The notes beneath the pieces were generated by a model that saw only the letters and a list, made by a program, of their open reading frames with translations, was not told the origin of the DNA and made no database searches. The position numbers were made by a program, and so were the translations under genes. Shown piece after piece: positions 36,746-46,912 of a DNA stretch of 49,291 nucleotides (position 1 is the first letter of the stretch; every line of letters starts with the position of its first letter). This stretch comes from Gammaproteobacteria bacterium (GTDB taxonomy: Bacteria; Pseudomonadota; Gammaproteobacteria; Thiohalomonadales; Thiohalomonadaceae), in NCBI GenBank assembly GCA_026196575.1, contig JAPHSX010000042.1, forward strand, positions 1 to 49,291, read 5' to 3'.

Positions 36746-39700
36746 ATGGCCGATCAAGAAGTATCGCTAGAACTCAAGGTCACCAAGAGCGGCCTCGACA
36801 ATATCGAGGCGCTGATCAAGGAGCTGGGCGGCGCCGGTGTCGAAACCGAAAAGTTCCAGGCCCAGGCGACCGAACTTGGCAGCGCACTCGATAAGCTGAC
36901 CGAGCAGCAGAGGCTCGTCGATGCTTTTGTCAAACTCAAGCAGGAGACCGGTGCCGCCGAGAAAGCCATGCAGGCGGCGAAAGCCGAGGCGGCGGATCTG
37001 GCCAAGGAGCTCAAGGCCACTGAGAAGCCGACCAAGGCGCAGGAGGTCGCATTTGAAAAGGCCCGCAAGGCAGCAAAGGGCGCTGAGGAGGCCTACACCG
37101 AGCAGCGCGCATCACTGCAGCAGCTGCGGGGCAAGCTGACCGATGTCGGGGTGTCGACCACCGACCTGGCCACCACTCAGGTAAAGCTCAACAATTCCCA
37201 GAAAGGGCTTACCAGCGAGGGTGCCGCGCTGGTCAAATCGCTAACCGCGACAAAAACAGCCCAGGACACGCTCGCCGACTCCGCCAAGCAGACCGGCTAC
37301 AGCGTCGAGCAGGCGATGGCCAAGGTGGGTATTCGTCGCCACGCGGAGATCGAGGCGGAGATCAATGAGGTCAGGAAGGCCTACAAGGCGTTGGCCGACT
37401 CCGGCGAACTGACCGAGCGCGAACTGGCCCAGGCCAACCTCAAGACGCAAGAGAGCATCCGCAGCCTAAAGGCGGAGACCAACGGCTGGATGCAGTCGCT
37501 TGGTAAGATGAAATTGGAACTGGCCGCCGCTGGCGCAGCGGTCTATGGGATTGGCAGATTTTTTTCTAGCGCGGCTAAAGAGTCGGCCACCTTCGGTGCC
37601 AAGATGGCCGAGGTCTCCACCCTGCTGGATGACACCAGCGGCGTAGACGGGATGAAGGACGCCGTGCGCCAGCTCTCGCTTGAGTATGGCGGCGACGTAA
37701 ACGCCAACGCCCAGGCGCTCTACGACATCATCTCCGCAGGGGCCTCCGACAGCGCCACCGCCACCGAGCAACTGCGCGTGGCCAATCAGTTGGCCATGGG
37801 TGGGATGACCGATGTCAACATCGCCGCCGATGGCCTGACCTCCGCCCTCAACGCCTATGGCGCTGCCGCCGGTGGCGCGGCCAATGTCTCCGACGCCTTC
37901 TTTACCGCCGTCAAGGCCGGCAAGACTACGGTGGGCGAGCTCTCCGACAGCATCGGCACAGTGGCGCCGATGGCCAAAACCGCCGGGGTTTCGCTGGATG
38001 AGCTGCTCGCCTCGGTCGCCGCCCTGACTGCGGGCGGCGTCTCGACCCGCGAGTCGATGACCCAGATGAAGGCCGCACTCACCAGCATCATCAAGCCCTC
38101 GAAAGAGGCGCTGGATCTGGCCACTGAGCTCGGTATCGAGTTCAACGTGGCGGCGCTGCAGACCAAGGGATGGGCCGGTTTCCTCGATGAGGTGAAGACC
38201 GCCACCGGCGGCAACGTCGAGAGCATGGGCAAGCTGTTCGGCTCGGTTGAGGGCCTGAACGCCGTGCTGACGCTGACCGGTGAAGGCTCGCAGAAGTTCG
38301 CCGAGACCATGGAGGAGATGGGCAAAAAGACCGGCGCCACGGCCGAGGCGGTCGAGAAGATGATGGACACCCCGGCGGTTCGCGGGGCGCGCTTCAATGC
38401 GGCGATGGTCGATATCCGCAATTCCATCGGTGACGCCGTGACCGCCTTCAGCCCGCTTCTTGAGGGGCTGACCGAGTTAATCAACAAGTTCAACACGCTT
38501 GATGGCGACACCAAGATGGTGGCTGCCGGCCTTGGCGCGGTAGCGGTGGCACTGCCGCCCATCATCATCGCCATGAAAAGCCTGGCGCAGGCCTACGAGA
38601 TCCTGAAAGTGGCGACCGTGTCCTCCACAGCCGCCACTGCAGCCAGTGCCGCAGCGACGACTGGAGCCACCGTCGCCACCCGCGCTCTCTCCGTGGCCAT
38701 GCGCTCCCTGCCGCTGGTGGGTATCGCCGCTGCCCTCACCGCCGTGGTGCCTATGCTGTTCGACTGGGCCACCGCCAGCCGCGAGGCTGCCGACGCCACC
38801 GCCCTGGCCGACAAAGCCACCGCCGATCTGCAAGAGCGCCTCGCGCAGATCAGCGACGAGACGGGCGTCACCGTCACCAGCATGGAGCAGTTCAACCAGG
38901 CGGTCAGCGATGGCCGTCTGGTGGCCGATGAGGCCAGCGGTAAATGGCTCTCCGCCGCGCAGGTGCAGGCACAGCTGGCACGCGAAACCCGCAACGCCGC
39001 CGACGAACAAGCCCGCCTCGCCGCCGAACTGTCCAACCGCGCCCCGGTCAGCGAGCAAGCCATCGCCATCGTCGCCCTGGGGCAGGCCACCCGCGACTGG
39101 TCAGACGCCATCACCGCCGTGGACGCCTCCGCCAAGGATGCCGACAAGCAGATCGCCACCCTGCTGGCCACCGCCGACATGGGCGACAGTATCCAGATGG
39201 CCGGACTGCTGCGCGCCCTCGATGAGATCAAAACGCAGACCCCCGAGCTGGCCGAGCTGGTCGAAAAAGAGCTGATCGGCGCCATCCAAAAGCTCGACGC
39301 GCAGAGCCTGGCCACCCTCAGTGCCTCGCTCAAAAAGGCCTTTGATACCGGTGCTATCAGTGCCGAGCAGTTTGCCAAACAGTCCGAGACGGTTATCGGC
39401 GCCGCCGCCAAGCGCATGGGTATCGACATCGAGGAGTCGCTGGGCAAAACCACCCAGGCTACCCGTGACGCGCTGGCCGATCTGGAGACCCTCAAGCAGG
39501 GGCTCGCCGCCGCCGGCTACAGCGCGAAAGAGCAAGGGATCGTGATCGCCGATGCGCTGGGAAAGGCATTCAGCAGCGCGAAGACAAAAGAGGATCTCGA
39601 TGCCATCAAGTCCGAACTGCTGGCCCTCGGTCAGCAAGGCATCCTCACCGGGACGCAGCTCACCGAGATGGGGGCGCAGTATGAAACCGCGATGCAGCGC

Positions 39701-40570
39701 ATGGGCGTCTCGACCACTATCAGCGCCGAAGAGAGTCTGGCGGCGATGCAGCGCATCACCCAGGAGATCCGCGCCCTTAACGGGGTGACCGACAGCACCA
39801 CGGGCAGCACCGAGGCGCTCGGCGAAAGCACCGAAGCGGCGGGAGAGGCCATCGACGAAGCAGGGGAGTCGGCCAGATCCTGCGCCATCAACTTTGACAT
39901 GGGCGCCCACGCCGCCCACCGCCTCGGACGTGGCATGGACGATGCCGCCCGCTACAGCAAGGTCTACGCCGACGCCAACTTGCGCGCCCTCAAGAGCATG
40001 GAGCACCAGGTCAATACCACCGAGTCCTATCTCATGGTGCTCAAACAGGCCGATCGCGAGGCCCGCAACACCGCCGATGCGATGATGAATCTGGATCGAC
40101 AGATGCGCCGCCTCGACGAATCGCAGAGCGACGCCGCCCGCGGCACCGCCGATCTGGAGCTGCGCCTGCTGGAGATCAACGGGACCGAGGAGGAGATCGC
40201 CGCCGCCCGCCTGCAGCGCGACAAAAACGAGATCCAGCTGCAGATCGAGAAGAACAAGATCGACGCCCAGCGCGCTGCCCTGGCAGGCAATACCGATCAG
40301 GCCGAGGCCCTCAAAAAAGAGAGTGCCGAGCTGCAGAAGCAGATCAAGCTGCTGGATCAGATCGCCACCGCCGAGGCGCGGCAAAATGCCGAGCGCGAAA
40401 AAGAGCGCGCCGAACAGGACAACTCACGCGACACCACCCGCACCGTCCCATCAACCGAAACGGTAAAGGTTGTCGAGGTCAACATCAGCGGCAGAACGGT
40501 GAAGGTCGTGGAGGGGTACGAGGATGACCTGATTGACATCCTGGAGAAACAGCAGGCCACCGCATCATGA
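36746..40570 (+). CDS. Tape measure protein (TP901-like)
   Basis: 1274 residues. Coiled N-terminus (EVSLELKVTKSGLDNIEAL, repeated Ala/Lys/Glu heptads to about 240). TP901 domain at about 280-500 (SAAKESATFGAKMAEVSTLL, YGGDVNANAQALYDIISAG). Hydrophobic segments near 590-680, with Ala/Thr-rich and later basic coiled coil (about 1130-1240). Sets tail length and may form part of the DNA channel through the cell envelope. At roughly 0.15 nm per residue the tail would be about 190 nm. RBS GCAGGAGTACC. Confidence 0.93.
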   Translation: MADQEVSLELKVTKSGLDNIEALIKELGGAGVETEKFQAQATELGSALDKLTEQQRLVDAFVKLKQETGAAEKAMQAAKAEAADLAKELKATEKPTKAQEVAFEKARKAAKGAEEAYTEQRASLQQLRGKLTDVGVSTTDLATTQVKLNNSQKGLTSEGAALVKSLTATKTAQDTLADSAKQTGYSVEQAMAKVGIRRHAEIEAEINEVRKAYKALADSGELTERELAQANLKTQESIRSLKAETNGWMQSLGKMKLELAAAGAAVYGIGRFFSSAAKESATFGAKMAEVSTLLDDTSGVDGMKDAVRQLSLEYGGDVNANAQALYDIISAGASDSATATEQLRVANQLAMGGMTDVNIAADGLTSALNAYGAAAGGAANVSDAFFTAVKAGKTTVGELSDSIGTVAPMAKTAGVSLDELLASVAALTAGGVSTRESMTQMKAALTSIIKPSKEALDLATELGIEFNVAALQTKGWAGFLDEVKTATGGNVESMGKLFGSVEGLNAVLTLTGEGSQKFAETMEEMGKKTGATAEAVEKMMDTPAVRGARFNAAMVDIRNSIGDAVTAFSPLLEGLTELINKFNTLDGDTKMVAAGLGAVAVALPPIIIAMKSLAQAYEILKVATVSSTAATAASAAATTGATVATRALSVAMRSLPLVGIAAALTAVVPMLFDWATASREAADATALADKATADLQERLAQISDETGVTVTSMEQFNQAVSDGRLVADEASGKWLSAAQVQAQLARETRNAADEQARLAAELSNRAPVSEQAIAIVALGQATRDWSDAITAVDASAKDADKQIATLLATADMGDSIQMAGLLRALDEIKTQTPELAELVEKELIGAIQKLDAQSLATLSASLKKAFDTGAISAEQFAKQSETVIGAAAKRMGIDIEESLGKTTQATRDALADLETLKQGLAAAGYSAKEQGIVIADALGKAFSSAKTKEDLDAIKSELLALGQQGILTGTQLTEMGAQYETAMQRMGVSTTISAEESLAAMQRITQEIRALNGVTDSTTGSTEALGESTEAAGEAIDEAGESARSCAINFDMGAHAAHRLGRGMDDAARYSKVYADANLRALKSMEHQVNTTESYLMVLKQADREARNTADAMMNLDRQMRRLDESQSDAARGTADLELRLLEINGTEEEIAAARLQRDKNEIQLQIEKNKIDAQRAALAGNTDQAEALKKESAELQKQIKLLDQIATAEARQNAEREKERAEQDNSRDTTRTVPSTETVKVVEVNISGRTVKVVEGYEDDLIDILEKQQATAS

Positions 40571-40935
40571 ATATGACCATTGACGGAATCGACTTCGGCG
40601 AGTTGTGGATCTGGCCTGACGAGTACGACTGGTCGCCCGTGGTGCAGGCCACTGAGCACACTGTCACCGGCGCCCTGGTGGTGGAAGAGGACACCCGCAC
40701 CGCCGGCCGTCCAATCACCCTGCGCGGAAACTGGCTGACGCGCAGCCAGGTGGAGTCACTAAAGACGCTGCGCGATGCAGGCGGCGCTCACACGCTCAAC
40801 TACAGGGGTGCATCAACGACGGTCTACTGGCGCCACGCCGATACCGCCGTGGAGGCGCGTGAGCTTTTCTCCGGCTCCTCGGTGCCGAGCACGCAAACGC
40901 TTTACGAATGCACATTACGTTTTATTGAGGGCTGA
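40567..40935 (+). CDS. Small tail protein (distal tail/tail completion-like)
   Basis: 122 residues (MNMTIDGIDFGELWIWPDEY). Beta-rich: GALVVEEDTRTAGRPITLRG, LKTLRDAGGAHTLNY, YECTLRFIEG. Sits directly after the tape measure, where distal tail proteins belong. Overlaps tape measure stop by four bases. Confidence 0.65.
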   Translation: MNMTIDGIDFGELWIWPDEYDWSPVVQATEHTVTGALVVEEDTRTAGRPITLRGNWLTRSQVESLKTLRDAGGAHTLNYRGASTTVYWRHADTAVEARELFSGSSVPSTQTLYECTLRFIEG

Positions 40936-40937
40936 CC

Positions 40938-43900
40938 ATGATCCAAGAAGACAACATCCGCTACCTCGAAAGCCAGGTCATGGACGATGTGCCAGAGGGT
41001 GGCGGCGCCGCCACCGGGCGCGAAATCGTCGACGGGCAGATGAATAACATCTTCGACGATATCTCCGATCTCGATCGCGCTTACGGTCGCTTCAATTTGC
41101 GCAAGATATTCCTCGCCGTGCGCACCCTCACCACCGAGCTATTCGGCGGGGCCAAGACGGTGGTCACTGCGCTGCCCACCGATGACGCCATCGGTTACAC
41201 ACTGTTTACGACCAACGACCCATTCGATCAGCGCACCGCCGCTGCCGACGCGGTCGAGTCGTATCTCTTCAAGGGGCCGATGTGGCACGGTTGCATTTAC
41301 GAAAACCACATCGCCGGGATGCGCGCCATTACCGTGCTGCAAGATCTCAACACCGAGTTGCCGCCCCTGGGTAAAACCCTCTGTCTGGTGCAGGATGAAG
41401 GCGAGGCCGGCGAGTATGCGCAGTACATCCGCATCACCGACTACTCGGTAGCGGTGGGCAACTTCGTCGACATCGACGGGCCGTACCAGCTTTGGGTCAT
41501 CACCGCCAACCTCTCCGATGCCCTGCGCTATGATTTTGTCGGCCACCAGCCGCAGCGCGCCGCCTTCGCCACCTATGGCACAGGCGCCCGTCTGCGCAAT
41601 ACCAACGTGGCCGACGCTACCCGCTACCATGGCACCCTGCCGCTCACGCAGCCTGCCGCCATTGGCGATCTGAGTGTGCGCGCTTCGTCCATCTTCACCC
41701 AGCTGGTGCCCAGCGCCCAGGCTGAGACGCCGCTGGTCAATCAGATCATCAACCCCGAGCTGACTATCACCCAGAGCGGTGGCACCCGCAGTGTCGAGAT
41801 CCCACAGCAGGCGCACACCCTCTCGCGCCTGGTCACCGCCGAGAATCGCCGCTACAACTGGATCGAGACCCTGCGCCCCATCCCTGCCGCCGGGGCCTTC
41901 GCCCTCAGTTACATGGCCCAGGGCAACTGGTACACCCTCGTCGATGACGGGGCAGGCGTGATCGCCGGTAACGACCCCGCGCTGGGTGCCGGTACGCTCG
42001 ACTACACCACGGGCAGCATGGCCGTCACCCTCGGCGCGCTGCCCGACGTCGACAGCATCATCCTTATCACCTACGGTAGCCCCGTGCACTACACCCTGCG
42101 CAGCGGCACCGCCACCATCGCCGACACCGTGGTCAGGATGGCCTTCACCCTCGACCACACCCCGCTCGACCCCGCCACCCTCACCCTCGCGTGGACACAG
42201 GGCGGCGTGGCCAAGAGCGCCACCGCCAGCCTCAACGGGGCGATCACTGGAGACGCCACCGGCACCGTCGACGATGCCACCGGCGAGGTCGCGCTCGCCT
42301 TCGCCGCGCTGCCAGACCGCGCCACCTACATCACCGCCAGCTACAGCCAGGACGTGCCCACCGACCCGCTGCAGGTCAATGCCTACCTCACCGAGATGGT
42401 CACCGTCGGCACCTCGATGATGATCCCGGCAGGGATCAATCCTGACTCCATCCGCGCCTACTTCCAGTACCAGCCAGACCCCTCGCTGGGGTTCGCCGCC
42501 CAAACCTTCGCCATCCACGGGGCCGCCGACGGGTCGATCAATCTCTACTCGCAAGTCAAGGGGGGTATCCACTCGATCCCCGATCAGGTTATCGGCAGCT
42601 ACAACGCCACCACGGGCGAGATCACCCTCTCCACCACCGCCCTGGCCGTGCGACTGCATCAGTGGATCCCATCCGGCGATGCCTTTGTCAACTCCGGCAC
42701 ATGGCAGACCACCGACACCACCGCCGCCCTCATCACCGGGGGCACCGCCTCCATCGGCTACCGCTACGGGGCCACCACCCCCACCGCCACCAGCAGCCTG
42801 CACGCCGTCGATGCGCTCACCTTCGCGCTGCTGCCCACCGTCACCGATGGCGCCGTGGCCGGGTCGGTCGAGTTCGCCCTCGGCGGCAAAACCTATCAGG
42901 ACAGGGCCGATGGCACCCTCTACGATGGCACCACCCCCGCCGGGCAGATGGACTACACCAGCGGCACCGCCACCCTCACCTGGTGGGCCGATGGCGTCGC
43001 CGTCAACCGCACCGTCGGCAGCCTGCTCTCGGTCTACGGATCGTGGACATCGGTAGACGCCTGTCTGCGAGCCATTCAGTCTCCCATCAAGCCCGAGTCG
43101 ATGCAGATCACCGTCACCACCGCCGATGGCGAGCTGCTGATCGCTACCTCCGATCTCGACGGGCTCTTTACCCACGCCTACATCCAGGGCACCGTCGACT
43201 ACACCACCGCCGTGGCCCAGGTCACCTTCGGTCAGTGGGTGCTCGACAGCGGCCTCACCGCCGAGGAGAAGCTCGAATGGTGGTACGACCCGCTCAATAT
43301 CGTCGGCGGGTACATCTACAAGCCCCGCCCGGTCGTCCCCGCCACCCTGCGCTACAACGCCGTCGCCTACAGCTACATCCCGCTCAGTGTCGACATCCTC
43401 GGTATCGACCCGGTGCGCCTGCCAAGCGATGGCCGCGTGCCCATCTTCCGCCCCGGTGACGTGGCGCTGGTCATGCACGCCGCCGACACCGCCCCCATTA
43501 CCGTTGCCACCAACGACACCGTCTCATGTGGCCGCACCCGGCTGGCCTGGGTGCGCCTCATCGACGCCCTGGGTGCCACTATCAGCGGTGGCTACACCCT
43601 CGACCGCGCCACCGGGGTGGTCACCATCACCGACGCCACGGGCATGACCAACCCCATCACCATCCGCCACACCGTGGCCGACCTGCGACTGGTCACCGAT
43701 GCCCAGATCACCGGTCAGCTCACCCTGGCCCGCCCGCTTAGTCACGACTTCCCCCTCGGCAGCCTGGTCGCCTCCTGCCTCATCCATGGCGACCGCCGCG
43801 CCCGCGTCTCGGCCGTCTGGGATCAGGCCAGCTGGAACGGTACCTGGGAGGATAGCTACAGCGGCACCGAGGCCATCGCCACCCTCGACACCATCACCTA

Positions 43901-44267
43901 TCCCATCACCGTCACAAATGAGGGCGCCGAGACCGAGCGCTGGGTGCTGCGCTGGCTCTCCACCACCACCGTGGAGCTCATCGGCCAGACCCGTGGCCTT
44001 GTATTTACGGGTGCCTATAGTGCCGACATCGCGCCGATCAACCCCCGCACCAAGGCGCTCGATGGCACCGGCGGCGTCCCTTACCTCACCATTCCCCTGG
44101 CCGCCAACGGGGGAGGGTGGAGTGCGGGCAACGTCGTGCGGATCAACACCGTCGGCGCGGTGGCCGATATGTGGATGGCCCGCGCCATCCAGCAGAGCGA
44201 TGAGCCACTCGACGACGGGGCCGACGGGTGCGAGATCTACGCCCTCGGCAACATCGACAGGCCATAA
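40938..44267 (+). CDS. Large tail-tip/baseplate-like structural protein
   Basis: 1109 residues. N-terminal about 100 residues (IRYLESQVMDDVPEGGGAA) are common to a family of phage virion structural proteins. The rest is beta-rich, with many Thr/Ala/Asp repeats of the type DYTTG...VTLGALPD (near 360-380, 450-470, 640-660, 680-695). These look like tandem Ig-like or similar modules. Expected at the tail tip or as tail-fibre base. Codon use is strongly biased to C/G in third position. Confidence 0.72.
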   Translation: MIQEDNIRYLESQVMDDVPEGGGAATGREIVDGQMNNIFDDISDLDRAYGRFNLRKIFLAVRTLTTELFGGAKTVVTALPTDDAIGYTLFTTNDPFDQRTAAADAVESYLFKGPMWHGCIYENHIAGMRAITVLQDLNTELPPLGKTLCLVQDEGEAGEYAQYIRITDYSVAVGNFVDIDGPYQLWVITANLSDALRYDFVGHQPQRAAFATYGTGARLRNTNVADATRYHGTLPLTQPAAIGDLSVRASSIFTQLVPSAQAETPLVNQIINPELTITQSGGTRSVEIPQQAHTLSRLVTAENRRYNWIETLRPIPAAGAFALSYMAQGNWYTLVDDGAGVIAGNDPALGAGTLDYTTGSMAVTLGALPDVDSIILITYGSPVHYTLRSGTATIADTVVRMAFTLDHTPLDPATLTLAWTQGGVAKSATASLNGAITGDATGTVDDATGEVALAFAALPDRATYITASYSQDVPTDPLQVNAYLTEMVTVGTSMMIPAGINPDSIRAYFQYQPDPSLGFAAQTFAIHGAADGSINLYSQVKGGIHSIPDQVIGSYNATTGEITLSTTALAVRLHQWIPSGDAFVNSGTWQTTDTTAALITGGTASIGYRYGATTPTATSSLHAVDALTFALLPTVTDGAVAGSVEFALGGKTYQDRADGTLYDGTTPAGQMDYTSGTATLTWWADGVAVNRTVGSLLSVYGSWTSVDACLRAIQSPIKPESMQITVTTADGELLIATSDLDGLFTHAYIQGTVDYTTAVAQVTFGQWVLDSGLTAEEKLEWWYDPLNIVGGYIYKPRPVVPATLRYNAVAYSYIPLSVDILGIDPVRLPSDGRVPIFRPGDVALVMHAADTAPITVATNDTVSCGRTRLAWVRLIDALGATISGGYTLDRATGVVTITDATGMTNPITIRHTVADLRLVTDAQITGQLTLARPLSHDFPLGSLVASCLIHGDRRARVSAVWDQASWNGTWEDSYSGTEAIATLDTITYPITVTNEGAETERWVLRWLSTTTVELIGQTRGLVFTGAYSADIAPINPRTKALDGTGGVPYLTIPLAANGGGWSAGNVVRINTVGAVADMWMARAIQQSDEPLDDGADGCEIYALGNIDRP

Positions 44268-44282
44268 GGGGAGGGCAGCGCC

Positions 44283-45458
44283 ATGGCCGTACCAAACAGC
44301 TCCACCGTGCGCTGGTTTCACAGCGAGATGGCCGGTGCCCCGGTGGCCAACAACGCCGCGGGCAGCCTGCTCGCCGTGCTCGATGCCTGCCTTATCACCG
44401 GCTTCGGCCCCAAGGCCGCCGACAGCCTCACCGTCACGAGCGGCGTAGCCACACTCACCATCAGCAGCGGGCACGACTACGAACCCCACGCCGTCATCGA
44501 CATCAGCGGCGCCACCCCCACCGAGCTCAACGGCCCCTGGCGCGTCTACAGCGCCACCCCCGCCGAGCTCACCTTCCTCTGCCCCGGCGTGGCCGACACC
44601 ACCGCCACCGGTGCCATCGCCATCAAACGCGCCACCCCCGGCCACTGGGAGAAGACCTTCAGCGCCCTCAACAAAGGCGCCTACCGCAGCACCCACCCCG
44701 ACGCCACCGGGCTTTTTCTGCGGGTGGATGACTCCACCATCGACACCATGCAGGTCAACGTGCGCGGCTATGAGTCAATGACTGATGTCGATACCGGGAT
44801 CAACCCGTTCCCCACCGAGGCGCAGGTAGCGGCATGTTGTTGGCGGCGGCAGTTTTACGTGTGGGACACCAACCCCGTGTCGTGGACGGTGATCGCCGAT
44901 GGGCGCACCGTCTACCTGCTATACGCCTGGAATGATTATTACGCCCCCGGCGAGGCGGTGATCTGGATTTTCGGCGACTATGATGGGTGGGCGGCGCAGA
45001 CCGATTTTGACTGTTTGCTGAACGCGCACACATCAAACCCCGGCGGCACGACAACGGGTCTCACCTACGGCCCAAACATCGCCGGAGTAGGCTCCTACAT
45101 CGCCCGTCTGCCAGGCGCCGTAGATCCCGCGCCTACGGTGGTCGGCTTCGGCTCCATCCCCGGTGTCACAGCCTTCGGCACGGGTGAGCCCTTTCCTTCG
45201 CAGTACGCCAACGGCTATCTCTTCCACTCGCCCATCACCGTAGCGGTCAGTAATGCCGCTGCGGCGACAAATCCACGCCTGGGGACTATGCCCGGAATCC
45301 TGCAATCGTGTACCCACGCCACCAATACCATGGAGGGGCTACGGGTCAAGGTCGTGCCGCCCATCGACGCCAGCGACCGCGCCGTGCTGCTTACCAAAAC
45401 CAACAGCAACGGGGCGATCACCCACGTCGCCCATGACATCACAGGCCCCTGGCGATGA
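44283..45458 (+). CDS. Tail fibre/tip structural protein
   Basis: 391 residues (MAVPNSSTVRWFHSEMAGAP). Contains blocks KGAYRSTHPDATGLFLRVDD, VYLLYAWNDYYAPGEAVIWI. Predicted beta-rich; no enzymatic motif seen. Related phages carry a protein of this kind between the large tail-tip protein and receptor-binding modules. Overlaps the next gene by four bases. Confidence 0.6.
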   Translation: MAVPNSSTVRWFHSEMAGAPVANNAAGSLLAVLDACLITGFGPKAADSLTVTSGVATLTISSGHDYEPHAVIDISGATPTELNGPWRVYSATPAELTFLCPGVADTTATGAIAIKRATPGHWEKTFSALNKGAYRSTHPDATGLFLRVDDSTIDTMQVNVRGYESMTDVDTGINPFPTEAQVAACCWRRQFYVWDTNPVSWTVIADGRTVYLLYAWNDYYAPGEAVIWIFGDYDGWAAQTDFDCLLNAHTSNPGGTTTGLTYGPNIAGVGSYIARLPGAVDPAPTVVGFGSIPGVTAFGTGEPFPSQYANGYLFHSPITVAVSNAAAATNPRLGTMPGILQSCTHATNTMEGLRVKVVPPIDASDRAVLLTKTNSNGAITHVAHDITGPWR

Positions 45459-45802
45459 GCGTCTGGGTGACCCTCGCCCTCGACCGCCGCCGCAGCGTTG
45501 CCGCGGGCAGCGCCTGCCTGGAGGGCACCACCGCCATCGCAGGCGACCCCGACACCCCGGTCAGCCGCGACGTCTACCTCAGCGTAGAGCAAGACGCCGC
45601 CAGCGCCCGCACCCGGCGCGGCGCGAGCAAGCTGCTGGAGCGCATCGTTAGCGCTGCCGATGGCACCTGGCGCGTCAACAACCTCGACCCCACGCGCCAT
45701 TACAGCGCCGTTGCCTACGACCACACCGGGCAGTATGACCCCGCTACCAAAGGCGGACTGGTGCCCACCCCCTACACCCTCGACACCGACCCCACGATAT
45801 AG
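45455..45802 (+). CDS. Small tail protein with carboxypeptidase-like regulatory fold
   Basis: 115 residues. SVWVTLALDRRRSVAAGSA start, then DVYLSVEQDAASARTRRGAS and a C-terminal beta region (GTWRVNNLDPTRHYSAVAYD) like the small beta-sandwich that ends several tail proteins here. Same kind of ending occurs in the protein at 46292-46906 (GDWTADVMVGQYDISY). Probably a linker or module of the receptor-binding tip. Confidence 0.5.
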   Translation: MSVWVTLALDRRRSVAAGSACLEGTTAIAGDPDTPVSRDVYLSVEQDAASARTRRGASKLLERIVSAADGTWRVNNLDPTRHYSAVAYDHTGQYDPATKGGLVPTPYTLDTDPTI

Positions 45803-45811
45803 GCCGCCAAC

Positions 45812-46288
45812 ATGGACATCGCCCCCGACCACACCGCCGCCCGCACCGAAGCCGCCCGCGTGCCCGCGCTGGACGCCAGCCTCGCCCTGCTCGCCGCCGC
45901 CGCGCCCGAGGGGCCATACGCCGCCATCTCGCTCTATGGCACCACCCGACCCGTCGCAGGAGACCCCCCAGGCGCCGCCCCCGTCGTCACCCTGCCTCTT
46001 ACCGCCGCCGCCGGTGTCGTCGATGCGGGGCTCTACCAGCTCCAGCTCGCCACCCCCATCGAGGCCGCCGTCACCGGGGCCGATCCCACCCTTGGCACCA
46101 TCCCTCTCTGGGCCAGAATCACCACCCCTGCAGGCGCCTGGTGGGCCGACGCCAGCGTCACCGTCATCGACGCAGGCGGCGAGATCCAGCTCGACGCCAC
46201 CGGCACCGAAGGCGATCCCGCCGTCCCCGTTGCCCGCCTCTTTAATGGCGCCTACGCCCGGCTCACCAGCGCCGTTTTTCAGGGGTAA
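45812..46288 (+). CDS. Hypothetical tail-associated protein
   Basis: 158 residues (MDIAPDHTAARTEAARVPAL). Ala-rich helix start, then beta-rich with GLYQLQLATPIEAAVTGADP, TPAGAWWADASVTVID. It resembles proteins described as fibre-associated in this part of related phages. No function certain. Confidence 0.5.
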   Translation: MDIAPDHTAARTEAARVPALDASLALLAAAAPEGPYAAISLYGTTRPVAGDPPGAAPVVTLPLTAAAGVVDAGLYQLQLATPIEAAVTGADPTLGTIPLWARITTPAGAWWADASVTVIDAGGEIQLDATGTEGDPAVPVARLFNGAYARLTSAVFQG

Positions 46289-46291
46289 AAA

Positions 46292-46906
46292 ATGAGATAC
46301 TGGCGCCTCAATTTCACTGCGGGCAACAGCGTCGCCATCCTGCTCGCGGAGTTCCGCCTGATCGCCGGTGGCACCAACGTGGCCATCGGCTGCCCCGCCA
46401 CCGCAGATGGCCAATACTCATCGACCTACGCCCCCGGCATGGCCGTCGACAACAACGTCGCCACCCACTGGCAGTACAACGCCGCCTACCCCCACTGGCT
46501 CAAGGTCGACCTCGGTGCCGCCACCTCCATCGGCATCTATGAGGTCGTCGCCGAAGACGCCGCTGGGGCCACCTACTCCCCCACAGCCTGGACGCTCGAA
46601 TCCTCGGAGGATGGCGTCATCTGGACCGAGCGCGACGCCCAGTCGGGGCTCACCTGGACCAATGGCGAGGTAAAAACATTCGTCATCGCCCTGCCCGTGA
46701 CCATCACGGGCAACGCCACCATCGCCACCGGTGCCGCCGTCGACAGCGTCGTGATCCGAGAGGCCACCACCCGCGCCCACGTCGAGACCATCATCCCCGC
46801 CGTCAACGGAGACTGGACCGCAGACGTCATGGTCGGGCAGTACGACATCAGCTATTTTGCCAGCGGATGCCAACCCATTTGTCACGGCCCCTATACCATC
46901 GAGTAA
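46292..46906 (+). CDS. Discoidin (F5/8 type C)-like tail protein
   Basis: 204 residues. The N-terminal about 140 residues (MRYWRLNFTAGNSVAILLAE, VAIGCPATADGQYSSTYAPG, NNVATHWQYNAAYPHWLKVD, WTLESSEDGVIWTERD) form a discoidin-type galactose/sugar-binding beta-sandwich. The rest is a small beta domain. Such domains in phage tips bind cell-surface glycans, so this is a candidate receptor-binding component. Confidence 0.78.
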   Translation: MRYWRLNFTAGNSVAILLAEFRLIAGGTNVAIGCPATADGQYSSTYAPGMAVDNNVATHWQYNAAYPHWLKVDLGAATSIGIYEVVAEDAAGATYSPTAWTLESSEDGVIWTERDAQSGLTWTNGEVKTFVIALPVTITGNATIATGAAVDSVVIREATTRAHVETIIPAVNGDWTADVMVGQYDISYFASGCQPICHGPYTIE

Positions 46907-46912
46907 CGGGCC

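Noticed and set aside
41139-43478. A 779-codon open frame on the minus strand opposite the large tail-tip gene
   Set aside because: It mirrors the strong third-position G/C bias of the plus-strand gene. Its protein is a monotonous Gly/Asp/Val-rich shadow with no motifs and no suitable start signals.
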